The notes under the pieces: model-generated
Databases searched by the model: none
What the model saw: the letters and a program-made list of their open reading frames with translations, nothing else
Told to the model about the DNA's origin: nothing
In this document: positions 14,693-22,181 of the stretch, piece after piece
Numbering within the stretch: position 1 is the stretch's first letter
Layout of the letters: the number at the start of each line of letters is the position of its first letter
Program-made: the position numbers and the translations under genes
Source of the DNA: Polaribacter sp. BAL334
GTDB lineage: Bacteria; Bacteroidota; Bacteroidia; Flavobacteriales; Flavobacteriaceae
Direction of reading: 5' to 3'
Assembly (NCBI RefSeq): GCF_015767435.1
Contig: NZ_JADWOV010000319.1
Location: forward strand, 1-64,000
DNA: 64,000 bases

Positions 14693-14968
14693 TTATCTTT
14701 TTGATATAGAGTTATTTGATATTGATTTTTGTCTTGTACATTTAAAACGACCTTGTTCAAAAGTTCGTAATTTTTCGTGTTTTGTTTTTCGTCCTTGAAC
14801 GCGTTCTCTCCACATTTTGAAACTTTTTGGTTTCATTTCTTTTCGCATCAATTCAATGACTTCTTGTTCTTTTAATCCAAATTGAAATTGAATCGCTTCA
14901 AAAGAAGTTCTGTCTTCCCAAGCCATTTCTATAATTCTATCGATTGCTATTTCGTCTAAATTTTCCAT
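14693..14968 (-). CDS. DUF2805 / TIGR03643-family protein
   Basis: The 91-residue protein is built around EIAIDRIIEMAWEDRTSFEAI, LKEQEVIELMRKEMKPKSFKMWRERV and GRKTKHEKL, the signature of this family. A helix-turn-helix-like layout in the first half suggests nucleic-acid binding. The open frame continues further upstream, but the ATG at 14968 lies one base after the upstream stop and gives the usual family N-terminus. Members are typically found with photolyase and cryptochrome genes. The function is unknown. Confidence 0.88.
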   Translation of the reverse strand: MENLDEIAIDRIIEMAWEDRTSFEAIQFQFGLKEQEVIELMRKEMKPKSFKMWRERVQGRKTKHEKLRTFEQGRFKCTRQKSISNNSISKR

Positions 14969-14969
14969 C

Positions 14970-15398
14970 TTAAAAAGATTCAAATTCATAGAGTTTGTTA
15001 TTTTCAATCTTTAAATCAATCAATTTGTCGAGAAACTTTTTATTTTCTTTCAACAAATTATTCTTTTTAAATTTTACGAAATTTCCTTGTGCATGAATAC
15101 TAAATGTTACTGTGTTGTAAATATGCAATTGATAAAAGGGAATTGCCCAACTGAAATTTTTTAAACCTTTATTGATGTGAATCAAAATGCCCTTTTCGCG
15201 CAATTCAATACTTCCATAATTGATATCAGAAACTGCATTCATTAAGTTAGAAAAATGTTGACTCACTTGTTCAATCATCATTCTTTTTGAACCAGTTCCA
15301 CCCATTCTTATAGATTGTAAAAATGAATATGGCTTTCCTAACAAGTCATCAAAAACTTCTTTGGCTTCTTTATTTGAATATGTAGTATCGTACATCAT
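14970..15398 (-). CDS. conserved unknown protein, first gene of the photolyase operon
   Basis: This 142-residue soluble protein has no motif I recognise. It is mixed alpha/beta: a Lys-rich N-terminus, GGTGSKRMMIEQVSQHFSN, then strands (GSIELREKGILIHINKGL, FYQLHIYNTVTFSIHA). It starts with two Met codons, and either may be used. It is the promoter-proximal gene and directly follows the shared palindrome, so it is expected to be made at high level when the operon is on. It is separated by one base from the DUF2805 gene. Confidence 0.75.
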   Translation of the reverse strand: MMYDTTYSNKEAKEVFDDLLGKPYSFLQSIRMGGTGSKRMMIEQVSQHFSNLMNAVSDINYGSIELREKGILIHINKGLKNFSWAIPFYQLHIYNTVTFSIHAQGNFVKFKKNNLLKENKKFLDKLIDLKIENNKLYEFESF

Positions 15399-15406
15399 AA
15401 CTACAT

Positions 15407-15448
15407 CAAAGATAGTTATGTTTAACGTAATAATTAAAAAGTTAAACA
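15407..15448 (-). promoter_or_regulatory. promoter with palindromic operator for the lower light-cluster operon
   Basis: On the minus strand the -7 element TATCTTTG (15407-15414) fits TAnnTTTG. Just upstream lies TGTTTAAC-N14-GTTAAACA (15419-15448), a perfect 8-bp inverted repeat. It occupies the place of the -33 element, and no good TTTG is seen at the normal spacing. The same half-sites with the same 22-nt period occur at 22055-22086. This pattern fits a dimeric activator or repressor; MerR/LitR-type light regulators control similar clusters elsewhere, but none is encoded here. Confidence 0.75.
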
Positions 15449-15488
15449 GATATTAACAAAAAATTATATTTTGTATTATTTTGAATCG

Positions 15489-16976
15489 TTATTCACTTTT
15501 CAACATTCGAGTTCTATCAGACAAAGTATGTCTTTTTAAAATCCTTCTGTTTTCAACAACAACTGTGGCATCATTTCTCAAGTTCCAAAGAATTTCACTC
15601 GCTTTTTTCCTTGCTGAGCTTGCATTTACAATTGGAAAAGGATAGTCAACTCCCAATTCAAAATTGTTAAATTGTTGGTCTAAAGGAGTCATCAAATACG
15701 GTTCGTGAATGAATGGTAAAGGCAGATTTTTCAATTCAGGAACCCATTCTTTTATGAATTGTGCATCTTCATCATGCTCCAAACTATTTTTCACTGGATT
15801 GTAAATTCGGATATTGTTGATGCCAGTTTCTGCAGCTTGCATTTGCAATTGGGGAAAGTGAATTCCGGGCTCAAAATCCAAAAACATTTGCGATAAATGA
15901 TGCGTAGCTTCTTGCCAAGGTTGCCACAAAATATGCGTTAAAAAAGAAACTAATAAGGAACGCATTCTAAAATTCAAATAACCAGTTTCATTCAAACAAC
16001 GCATACTTGCATCTACCAATGGAAATCCTGTTTTTCCTTCAATCCACGCTTTTTTATACTCTGTAGAAATGCTTTTTTTTAGTTTGTGATAGCCTTTATT
16101 GATGCTCGCATTTTCCATAGTATGTTCCATTTCAAACTTTTGAATAAAATGCGCTTGCCAACGCAATCTGGAAATGAATGGACCTAAATGACGTTTATTT
16201 TGCTCGTTTTTACTATTCTGAGCTTTTTGAAAAACTTGCCTAATGGATACATTTCCCCAAGCAATATAAGGTGACAATCTACTGCTACTTTTTCTAGATA
16301 ATGCAGGTTTCGAAATGTGAAACATGTATTCTTTATGTCGTTCTTCAAAAAAAGAATTGGCATATTTCCAAGCCATTTTTGTACCTCCTTTTTGAAATAT
16401 TTTATTTTCAGGAGTTGATAAATCAGTTGTTAAAAATGATTTTTCTAGCATATTTATTTCATCAATGCTAATGAATTTTTCAGCCTGAAATTCAATTTCA
16501 AATTGCGGTAAATTCATATATTCTTCCCATTTCTCGAACCAATCTTCTCTATTGACTAAACCTCTTAACACACCATTATTGTTGTTTTCAATCCAATTGA
16601 TGGAGTTGTTTCTGCAATATCTTTTAAATTCTTTGTCTCTGTTGAATGTAATTAGTAAACCTGTTTCTTGATGAGAAAAAACGCTGTGAATCGTGTAAGA
16701 ATTTAATAGCTGATTGAACGCAGTAACAACCTCTGTGGTTACTGTTAAAATTTTTGTATTGAATGCTTTCAAATCGTCGTTCATATCTGTCAAAGATTGT
16801 TTGATAAAGTTCCAATGACGTTCATGATAATGAGGATCTTCTTGTAACGATTTTTCAAAAACATATAAAAATAATACTCGTTTGTTAGATGATAAAGCAT
16901 TGAAAATAGCCTCATTATCTTGAAAACGTAAATCGCGTTTTAGCCAAATTACCGATATTTCTTCTCTAATATTCAT
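15489..16976 (-). CDS. photolyase/cryptochrome-family protein without a classic Trp triad
   Basis: The 495-residue protein has an N-terminal antenna-type domain (VIWLKRDLRFQDN) and an FAD domain (GKTGFPLVDASMRCLNETGYLNFRMRS, LDFEPGIHFPQLQMQAAETG, IRIYNPVKNS). In normal photolyases the stretch before the last motif reads GNWQW; here the corresponding residues are QLQMQ, so the Trp next to FAD is missing. This places it in a separate subgroup of the family, whose substrate I do not know. Its start overlaps the FeS photolyase gene by 11 nt, so the two are likely co-translated. Confidence 0.88.
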   Translation of the reverse strand: MNIREEISVIWLKRDLRFQDNEAIFNALSSNKRVLFLYVFEKSLQEDPHYHERHWNFIKQSLTDMNDDLKAFNTKILTVTTEVVTAFNQLLNSYTIHSVFSHQETGLLITFNRDKEFKRYCRNNSINWIENNNNGVLRGLVNREDWFEKWEEYMNLPQFEIEFQAEKFISIDEINMLEKSFLTTDLSTPENKIFQKGGTKMAWKYANSFFEERHKEYMFHISKPALSRKSSSRLSPYIAWGNVSIRQVFQKAQNSKNEQNKRHLGPFISRLRWQAHFIQKFEMEHTMENASINKGYHKLKKSISTEYKKAWIEGKTGFPLVDASMRCLNETGYLNFRMRSLLVSFLTHILWQPWQEATHHLSQMFLDFEPGIHFPQLQMQAAETGINNIRIYNPVKNSLEHDEDAQFIKEWVPELKNLPLPFIHEPYLMTPLDQQFNNFELGVDYPFPIVNASSARKKASEILWNLRNDATVVVENRRILKRHTLSDRTRMLKSE

Positions 16977-18498
16977 CCAAATGATTGATTATATGAGTTG
17001 CTTTTTCTTGAATTTTTTGCAATTCTGATTTCGGCATTTTATCCAATACGCTATACATCATTTTCATTCTAAAATTCGAGTTTAGTTTTTCTCTTTTTTC
17101 ATCTAAAAAGTTCCAATACAAACTATTGAATGGACAAGCATTTTTAGTTGTTTTTTCTTTGTAATTATAGGTACATGAATCGCAATAATTACTCATTTTT
17201 TGGATATAACTTCCTGATGAAACATAAGGTTTTGTCGCTATTTTTCCTCCATCTGCAAACTGACTCATGCCTCTTGTGTTGGGCAGTTGCACCCACTCAA
17301 TCGCGTCCACATAAATCCCCAAATACCAAGCATCAATTTTATCAGGATGAATTTGTGTGAGCAAAGCAAAATTCCCAGTAATCATCAATCGCTGAATGTG
17401 ATGTGCATAACCATTGTCTAGAGAATTGTGAATCGCATTTTTCAAACAATTCATTTTAGTTTTTCCTGTCCAGAAAAAATCAGGTAGTTTATGCTGATTT
17501 TCTAAAAAATTTTCTTCTTTGTATTGTGGCATCAGCATCCAATACATGCCTCGCATATATTCTCGCCAACCAATAATTTGTCTGATAAATCCTTCCACTT
17601 GAGAAATATCAATTTCATCCCATTTTTCACGATACGTTTCCAAGACTTTTTCAACAATTTCTTTTGGAGAAATCATTTTAGTATTCATCGCAAAAGACAA
17701 TTTTGAATGAAATAGAAAAATATTATCTGTATGCATAGCATCTTGATAATCACCAAAATGCACTAATAAATTAGAGCAGAAATAATCCAATTGCGCTAAA
17801 GATTGTTTTCTGTTTATAGGATATTCAAAGTATGTTGAATTGATTTTTCCAATACTTTTTACAGAAGCAATTTCAAGTTCTTTCACAATTTCTGTAACAT
17901 CATTGTCGAAGTTTTTCTGTGGTGGAATCAATATTTCTTGGTGCCATTTTTTTCTGTTGGATTTGTCATAATTCCAAATGCCACCTTCAGGTTGGTTGTT
18001 GACCATCAAAACTTGATGTTTTTTTCGCATTTCGCGGTAAAAATTCTCCATCAAGAATTGTTTTTTTCCTTTGAAAAAAGTTCCTAAATCCTTTCTTTCA
18101 GTATAAAAATGTTCTGTTGAGAAAACTTCGGATTCAATACTTATTTCTTTACAAAAATCTGACAATTGCTTGTCCAATCTATATTCATCAGGTTCTTGAT
18201 ATTCAAACTTTTGAATCGAGTTTTCAGTAAAAAGTTGCAAAAGATTTTGTGTTAAATGTTGTTTGTTTTTTACGTCGTTAATTTTATAGTAAATAACATT
18301 GTGATTTGCCTTTTGTAAGTCATCCCCAAAGTTTCTCATTGCTGCAAAAAAGCCCGCTATTTTTTGAATATGATGTGTTACATAATCTGTTTCTTGACGC
18401 ATTTCAAAAAGACAATATATCACATTTTCATCTACTTTAGAAAACCAAGAATGATTGCTATTTAATTGATCTCCAAGAAGTAAACGTAGTTTATTCAT
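16966..18498 (-). CDS. FeS-BCP / prokaryotic (6-4) photolyase
   Basis: This 510-residue protein belongs to the photolyase-related family (LRLLLGDQLNSNHSWF at the N-terminus). Four cysteines bind the [4Fe-4S] cluster: one near residue 352 (KMNCLKN), CDSC near 437-440 and NACPF near 453. This spacing closely mirrors Agrobacterium PhrB (Cys350, 438, 441, 454). Members repair (6-4) photoproducts using FAD and a lumazine antenna. It completes a set with CPD photolyase and Cry-DASH, so the cluster covers both main UV lesions. It lies downstream of Cry-DASH after a short hairpin. Confidence 0.93.
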   Translation of the reverse strand: MNKLRLLLGDQLNSNHSWFSKVDENVIYCLFEMRQETDYVTHHIQKIAGFFAAMRNFGDDLQKANHNVIYYKINDVKNKQHLTQNLLQLFTENSIQKFEYQEPDEYRLDKQLSDFCKEISIESEVFSTEHFYTERKDLGTFFKGKKQFLMENFYREMRKKHQVLMVNNQPEGGIWNYDKSNRKKWHQEILIPPQKNFDNDVTEIVKELEIASVKSIGKINSTYFEYPINRKQSLAQLDYFCSNLLVHFGDYQDAMHTDNIFLFHSKLSFAMNTKMISPKEIVEKVLETYREKWDEIDISQVEGFIRQIIGWREYMRGMYWMLMPQYKEENFLENQHKLPDFFWTGKTKMNCLKNAIHNSLDNGYAHHIQRLMITGNFALLTQIHPDKIDAWYLGIYVDAIEWVQLPNTRGMSQFADGGKIATKPYVSSGSYIQKMSNYCDSCTYNYKEKTTKNACPFNSLYWNFLDEKREKLNSNFRMKMMYSVLDKMPKSELQKIQEKATHIINHLDEY

Positions 18499-18527
18499 TA
18501 TTTTTTATTGATATTTTTTATGCCTGA

Positions 18528-18544
18528 AAGGTCTTTGAGACCTT
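18528..18544. repeat. short intercistronic hairpin
   Basis: AAGGTCT pairs with AGACCTT around a 3-nt loop, in the 52-nt gap between Cry-DASH and the FeS photolyase gene. There is no U-tract on the minus strand, so it is more likely an RNA processing or stability element than a terminator. Confidence 0.45.
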
Positions 18545-18550
18545 GCAATA

Positions 18551-19858
18551 TTAAAATAAGGTTTTTTCTAACCAAAGATTTCTAAATTTATAATTTCCAT
18601 CATAATTCTGCGCTTGCAATTGTGTGTTGAATTTTCGGTCTCTAGGATCATTTCCAACTCCAGAAACGTACATCCAATTTCCATAATTGCTATGTACATC
18701 ATAATCCAATAACATCGATTCAAAATAAGCAGCCCCAATTCTCCAATCTTGCAATAATTCTTTGGCAAAATAGGAAGCTACATTTTGTCTTCCTCTGTTG
18801 CTCATCCAGCCAGTTTCCTTGAGTTCAATCATATTTGCGTTTACAAAATCATCTTTAGTTTTTCCATCAATCCAATTTTGAATAACTTTTGAATTGGTAT
18901 TCCAATGATAACTTATATCCAAAATTCCATCAATTTTGAAGATTTTAGAACCATATTTTAATGAAATATATTTGAAATAATCTCTCCAAATCAATTCAAA
19001 TATGACCCAGTAAGTAGATTCGTTAGAACCAAATTCTTTTTCAAATTGTTTGATTTTCCAGTAAATTGTTTTGGCTGATACACTGCCATTTGCCAACCAA
19101 GGAGAAAATTTTGTGCTATAATCGATTCCAACTAATCCGTTTCTAGTGTTTTTGTAAACGGACACTTTTTTGGTTTCAAAAAGATAATAATCCAATCTTT
19201 TAAGTGCTTCAGTTTCTCCGCCTTTAAAAGGAAAAGCCGAATTTCTATTGGTTTGAAAATCCTCAAAACCCAAGTCTTCCAATGTTGGAATCGCTGTTTT
19301 CGTATCAATCAAATTTGTTTCAGCCATTTTTGGAACTGAAATTTCAGCATCAATCCGTACTTTTTTCTCAACTCCTTTTCTAAAAGTGGTAAAAACATCA
19401 GGAATGTTTGAGAAATCTTTTGATACTGAATTTGGATGATATAAAAATTGATCAAAATCTTCCACAAATTTCAAATTTGGAAGTGCTTTTTTTAGAAGAG
19501 AATTCGTTTCTACTTCTTCATCTGTCCATTCTTTTTGAGTATAAATGGATGAAACCGTAAATTCCTTACATATTTTTGGGATTTCCTCTTCAGGACTTTT
19601 AAAATAGGTGAGAAGTGTGATGTTTACATCCGCCAAATTTCTTTTCAAATCAGCAACTGTTTCAATCAAAAATTTAGCTCTGAATTTTGCTGTTTTTTGA
19701 ATTCCGAAAGCATCAATTTTAAAATACTTTGGATCAAAAAAATAAACTGCAATTACTTTTTCATGATGATACATTGCTTTAAAAAGCGAAGTATTATCAG
19801 AAATTCGTAAATTATTACGAAACCAAATTAAGCTTGTATTGTCTTGTTTCTTCTGCAT
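18551..19858 (-). CDS. cryptochrome DASH
   Basis: The 435-residue flavoprotein starts [14 protein letters not shown]. Its FAD domain shows [45 protein letters not shown] and the DASH signature [22 protein letters not shown]. Cry-DASH proteins repair CPDs in single-stranded DNA and can act as photoreceptors. It overlaps the upstream DUF2256 gene by 31 nt in a different frame, a strong sign of coupled expression. A signalling role within this cluster is possible but not shown by sequence. Confidence 0.95.
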   Translation of the reverse strand: MQKKQDNTSLIWFRNNLRISDNTSLFKAMYHHEKVIAVYFFDPKYFKIDAFGIQKTAKFRAKFLIETVADLKRNLADVNITLLTYFKSPEEEIPKICKEFTVSSIYTQKEWTDEEVETNSLLKKALPNLKFVEDFDQFLYHPNSVSKDFSNIPDVFTTFRKGVEKKVRIDAEISVPKMAETNLIDTKTAIPTLEDLGFEDFQTNRNSAFPFKGGETEALKRLDYYLFETKKVSVYKNTRNGLVGIDYSTKFSPWLANGSVSAKTIYWKIKQFEKEFGSNESTYWVIFELIWRDYFKYISLKYGSKIFKIDGILDISYHWNTNSKVIQNWIDGKTKDDFVNANMIELKETGWMSNRGRQNVASYFAKELLQDWRIGAAYFESMLLDYDVHSNYGNWMYVSGVGNDPRDRKFNTQLQAQNYDGNYKFRNLWLEKTLF

Positions 19859-19968
19859 TTTTCACTGCAATATTTTACATTTTCCCAGTTTTTCTCCCAT
19901 TTTTTTCGCCAAGTGTAAGGTTTGTTGCAAGTCAAACAAATTTTTTGTGGAAGATGTTCTTTTTTCAC
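19828..19968 (-). CDS. DUF2256 small zinc-ribbon protein
   Basis: This 46-residue gene was read directly from the DNA and starts at GTG. It shows the whole DUF2256 pattern: [20 protein letters not shown] followed by [14 protein letters not shown]. Two CxxC-type pairs should bind one zinc. DUF2256 genes occur almost always next to cryptochromes or photolyases; their job is unknown. It begins 2 nt after the SDR/DUF2867 stop and overlaps Cry-DASH by 31 nt. Confidence 0.9.
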   Translation of the reverse strand: MKKEHLPQKICLTCNKPYTWRKKWEKNWENVKYCSEKCRRNKTIQA

Positions 19969-19970
19969 TT

Positions 19971-21392
19971 TTACTTATTAATGTTGTTAATCATTCCGTT
20001 AAAAACAAACCAATGAAAAGGCATTACAGCATACCAATACAATCTTCCAGCAATTCCTGTGGGTCTGAAAGTGGCAGTTTGATGTATATAATTTCCCTCA
20101 ATTTTGAACTCTAACCATGCTTCTCCAGGCAATATCATTTCTGCATATAGTAATAATTTTCCTTTTTCTTTATCGGCATAAATTACTCTCCAAAAATCCA
20201 ATGCGTCACCTGCATTCAATTCTGTTGGATGTCTTCTGCCTCTTCTCAAACCTGCTCCACCAAAAAACTGGTCTAAAAACCCTCGAATTTTCCATAAAAA
20301 AGTACCATAATACCAACCCGTTTCTCCGCCAATTGCCCATATTTTGTCCAAAGATTTTTCCCTGTTTTTTAAGCTTCTTTTTTTGTGGTCTTTGAAACAC
20401 CCAAATTCTGGAACATTGATAAATTCATGTACATAATTTTTGAGTTTTCCACTACTGATATAAGAATCTTTCCAACTTGAAAGAATGCTATTTTGTTCAA
20501 TTTTTTTGAAAGCCAATTCCACAGCTTCTTTATAGCTCATAGGATGTACATTCAGAATTTTATTGATATTACTTTTATTGCCAATGACTTCTACACCCAT
20601 TGAATTCACAAGAGAAGTTGCCAATTTATAAGAAGTTGATGTCACAAAATACAACCAATAGGATGATAACTTTGGTGTCATAATTGGCACTGTAATTATC
20701 CATCTTTTGAGTTTTCTAACTTCAGCAAATTGCAATAGCATTTCTTTGTAAGTCAGGATTTCTGGTCCAAAAATGTCATAAGATTGATTGAAAACTTCCT
20801 TTTTATTCAGTGAATTGAGAAGAAAACTCAACACATCTCTAATAGCCAAAGGTTGAGTTTTGGTATTCAACCATTTTGGTGCAATCATGGCTGGTAATTT
20901 TTCAACTAAATCTCTGATGATTTCAAATGACGAACTTCCAGAACCTACAATGATTCCAGCTTTGAAAGTTGTCAAAGCATATTTTGATGATGATAACGTA
21001 TTTTCAACATTTTTTCTTGATAATAAATGTTTGGAAAGTTTGGTGTCATTGGTAATTCCGCTTAAATAAATAACTTGTTGAATACTTGATTTTTCGGCAA
21101 ATCGTTTAAAATTCAGAGCACATTTTTCTTCTAAAATATGAAATTCTCTTGCAGAATTTGTCATTGAATGAATTAAATAATAAGCAAAATCAATATTTGT
21201 GGGAATTTTATCAATACTTTTTGAATCTAAAAAGTCAGCTTCAACAAGGACAATTTGATTTTTTCCTTTGTAATAATTTTTGGCTCTTTCCAAATCTCTT
21301 ACTGGGCAAATTATGGTATATCCTTCGTTTAATAATAAAGGAATCAGACGTTTACCTATATATCCAGTTGCACCAGTAACAAGAATATTCAT
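19971..21392 (-). CDS. NAD(P)-binding SDR fused to DUF2867
   Basis: The protein has 473 residues. The N-terminal half is an extended-SDR/NmrA-like Rossmann fold ([30 protein letters not shown]). The C-terminal half (about 325-473) is DUF2867, with [41 protein letters not shown] and [22 protein letters not shown]. This fusion is regularly found in light-induced cryptochrome operons. The substrate is not known; a redox or lipid-modifying role is only a guess. It lies 2 nt after the flavin reductase gene. Confidence 0.9.
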   Translation of the reverse strand: MNILVTGATGYIGKRLIPLLLNEGYTIICPVRDLERAKNYYKGKNQIVLVEADFLDSKSIDKIPTNIDFAYYLIHSMTNSAREFHILEEKCALNFKRFAEKSSIQQVIYLSGITNDTKLSKHLLSRKNVENTLSSSKYALTTFKAGIIVGSGSSSFEIIRDLVEKLPAMIAPKWLNTKTQPLAIRDVLSFLLNSLNKKEVFNQSYDIFGPEILTYKEMLLQFAEVRKLKRWIITVPIMTPKLSSYWLYFVTSTSYKLATSLVNSMGVEVIGNKSNINKILNVHPMSYKEAVELAFKKIEQNSILSSWKDSYISSGKLKNYVHEFINVPEFGCFKDHKKRSLKNREKSLDKIWAIGGETGWYYGTFLWKIRGFLDQFFGGAGLRRGRRHPTELNAGDALDFWRVIYADKEKGKLLLYAEMILPGEAWLEFKIEGNYIHQTATFRPTGIAGRLYWYAVMPFHWFVFNGMINNINK

Positions 21393-21394
21393 AA

Positions 21395-22018
21395 TTAATT
21401 GATGTTTTTGGGTCTTTGATATGAAAGTTGTGTTTTAAATTTTGGAAGGGTATAGGTATCTAAACCATTAATGGCAACAACTTTTCCTTTTGATAAATTG
21501 ATAAGTCCATCTTCTTGTAATAATGCATCATGAACAAACAATTCTTGAATTTGAGCAACAATCAAAATAACATCATTTGAAGAAATATAAATTTCTTCCA
21601 TAAACTTCATACTCATCTGAACAGGCGCGTTTTTCACAAAAGGCGCTTTGAAATTTCCTTTGAATTCAGGTTCTAAATTAGTCATGTCAAATTCAGAAAT
21701 TTCCTCAGTATATTTTGCAGACGTATGATGCGCATCTTCAATAATATCTTCCCAAATATGATTGATAGTGAAAATTCCAGTATCTAAAATATTTTTATAG
21801 GTATTTCTTGGGACAGTTGTAGGCCTTAAAATAAAACCAAGAGATGGAGGATTTGATCCTAAATGTGTTACAGAACTAAAAACCGCAACGTTTGTAATTC
21901 CATTTTCGGAGACAGTTCCTAATAGATTTGCGGATTTAAAACCAGAACAACTATTGATGAGGTTTATTTTATAGATTTTTTCTAAATCTTGAATGTCATT
22001 ATAAGCGAAAAACTTCAT
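21395..22018 (-). CDS. flavin reductase-like FMN-binding protein
   Basis: This 207-residue protein has the split-barrel flavin reductase fold. Recognisable parts are NLLGTVSENGITNVAVFSSVTHLGSNPPSLGFILRP, GIFTINHI and HTSAKY. It probably binds FMN and transfers electrons from NAD(P)H. As first gene of the Cry-DASH/FeS-photolyase operon it could supply reduced flavin to those enzymes, which need FADH-; that is inference from position. It follows the second copy of the shared palindrome. Confidence 0.88.
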   Translation of the reverse strand: MKFFAYNDIQDLEKIYKINLINSCSGFKSANLLGTVSENGITNVAVFSSVTHLGSNPPSLGFILRPTTVPRNTYKNILDTGIFTINHIWEDIIEDAHHTSAKYTEEISEFDMTNLEPEFKGNFKAPFVKNAPVQMSMKFMEEIYISSNDVILIVAQIQELFVHDALLQEDGLINLSKGKVVAINGLDTYTLPKFKTQLSYQRPKNIN

Positions 22019-22042
22019 GTTTCAAACTTTTTTAAGTTTTAA

Positions 22043-22086
22043 CAAAGGTACAAATTGTTTAAAATATAATAATTTTTGTTAAACAA
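22043..22086 (-). promoter_or_regulatory. promoter with palindromic operator for the upper light-cluster operon
   Basis: The minus-strand -7 element TACCTTTG (22043-22050) fits TAnnTTTG. Next to it, TTGTTTAA (22055-22062) and TTAAACAA (22079-22086) form a perfect inverted repeat with 16 nt between. The core TGTTTAA-N16-TTAAACA is identical, in sequence and spacing, to the element at 15419-15448. Again no normal -33 element is visible. Confidence 0.75.
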
Positions 22087-22120
22087 AAGTTACGTTAAAG
22101 TTTTCGCAAAGTAAAAAAAT

Positions 22121-22148
22121 AAAAACTTCAGAGAAATCTGAAGTTTTT
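22121..22148. terminator. terminator downstream of dabA, usable from both sides
   Basis: AAAAACTTCAG (22121-22131) pairs with CTGAAGTTTTT (22138-22148) around a 6-nt loop. A- and T-runs lie on both flanks, so it works in either direction. It separates the dabBA operon from the light cluster. Confidence 0.8.
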
Positions 22149-22181
22149 ATTAGATTAAGTGCATTTAACATTCATAAATTA

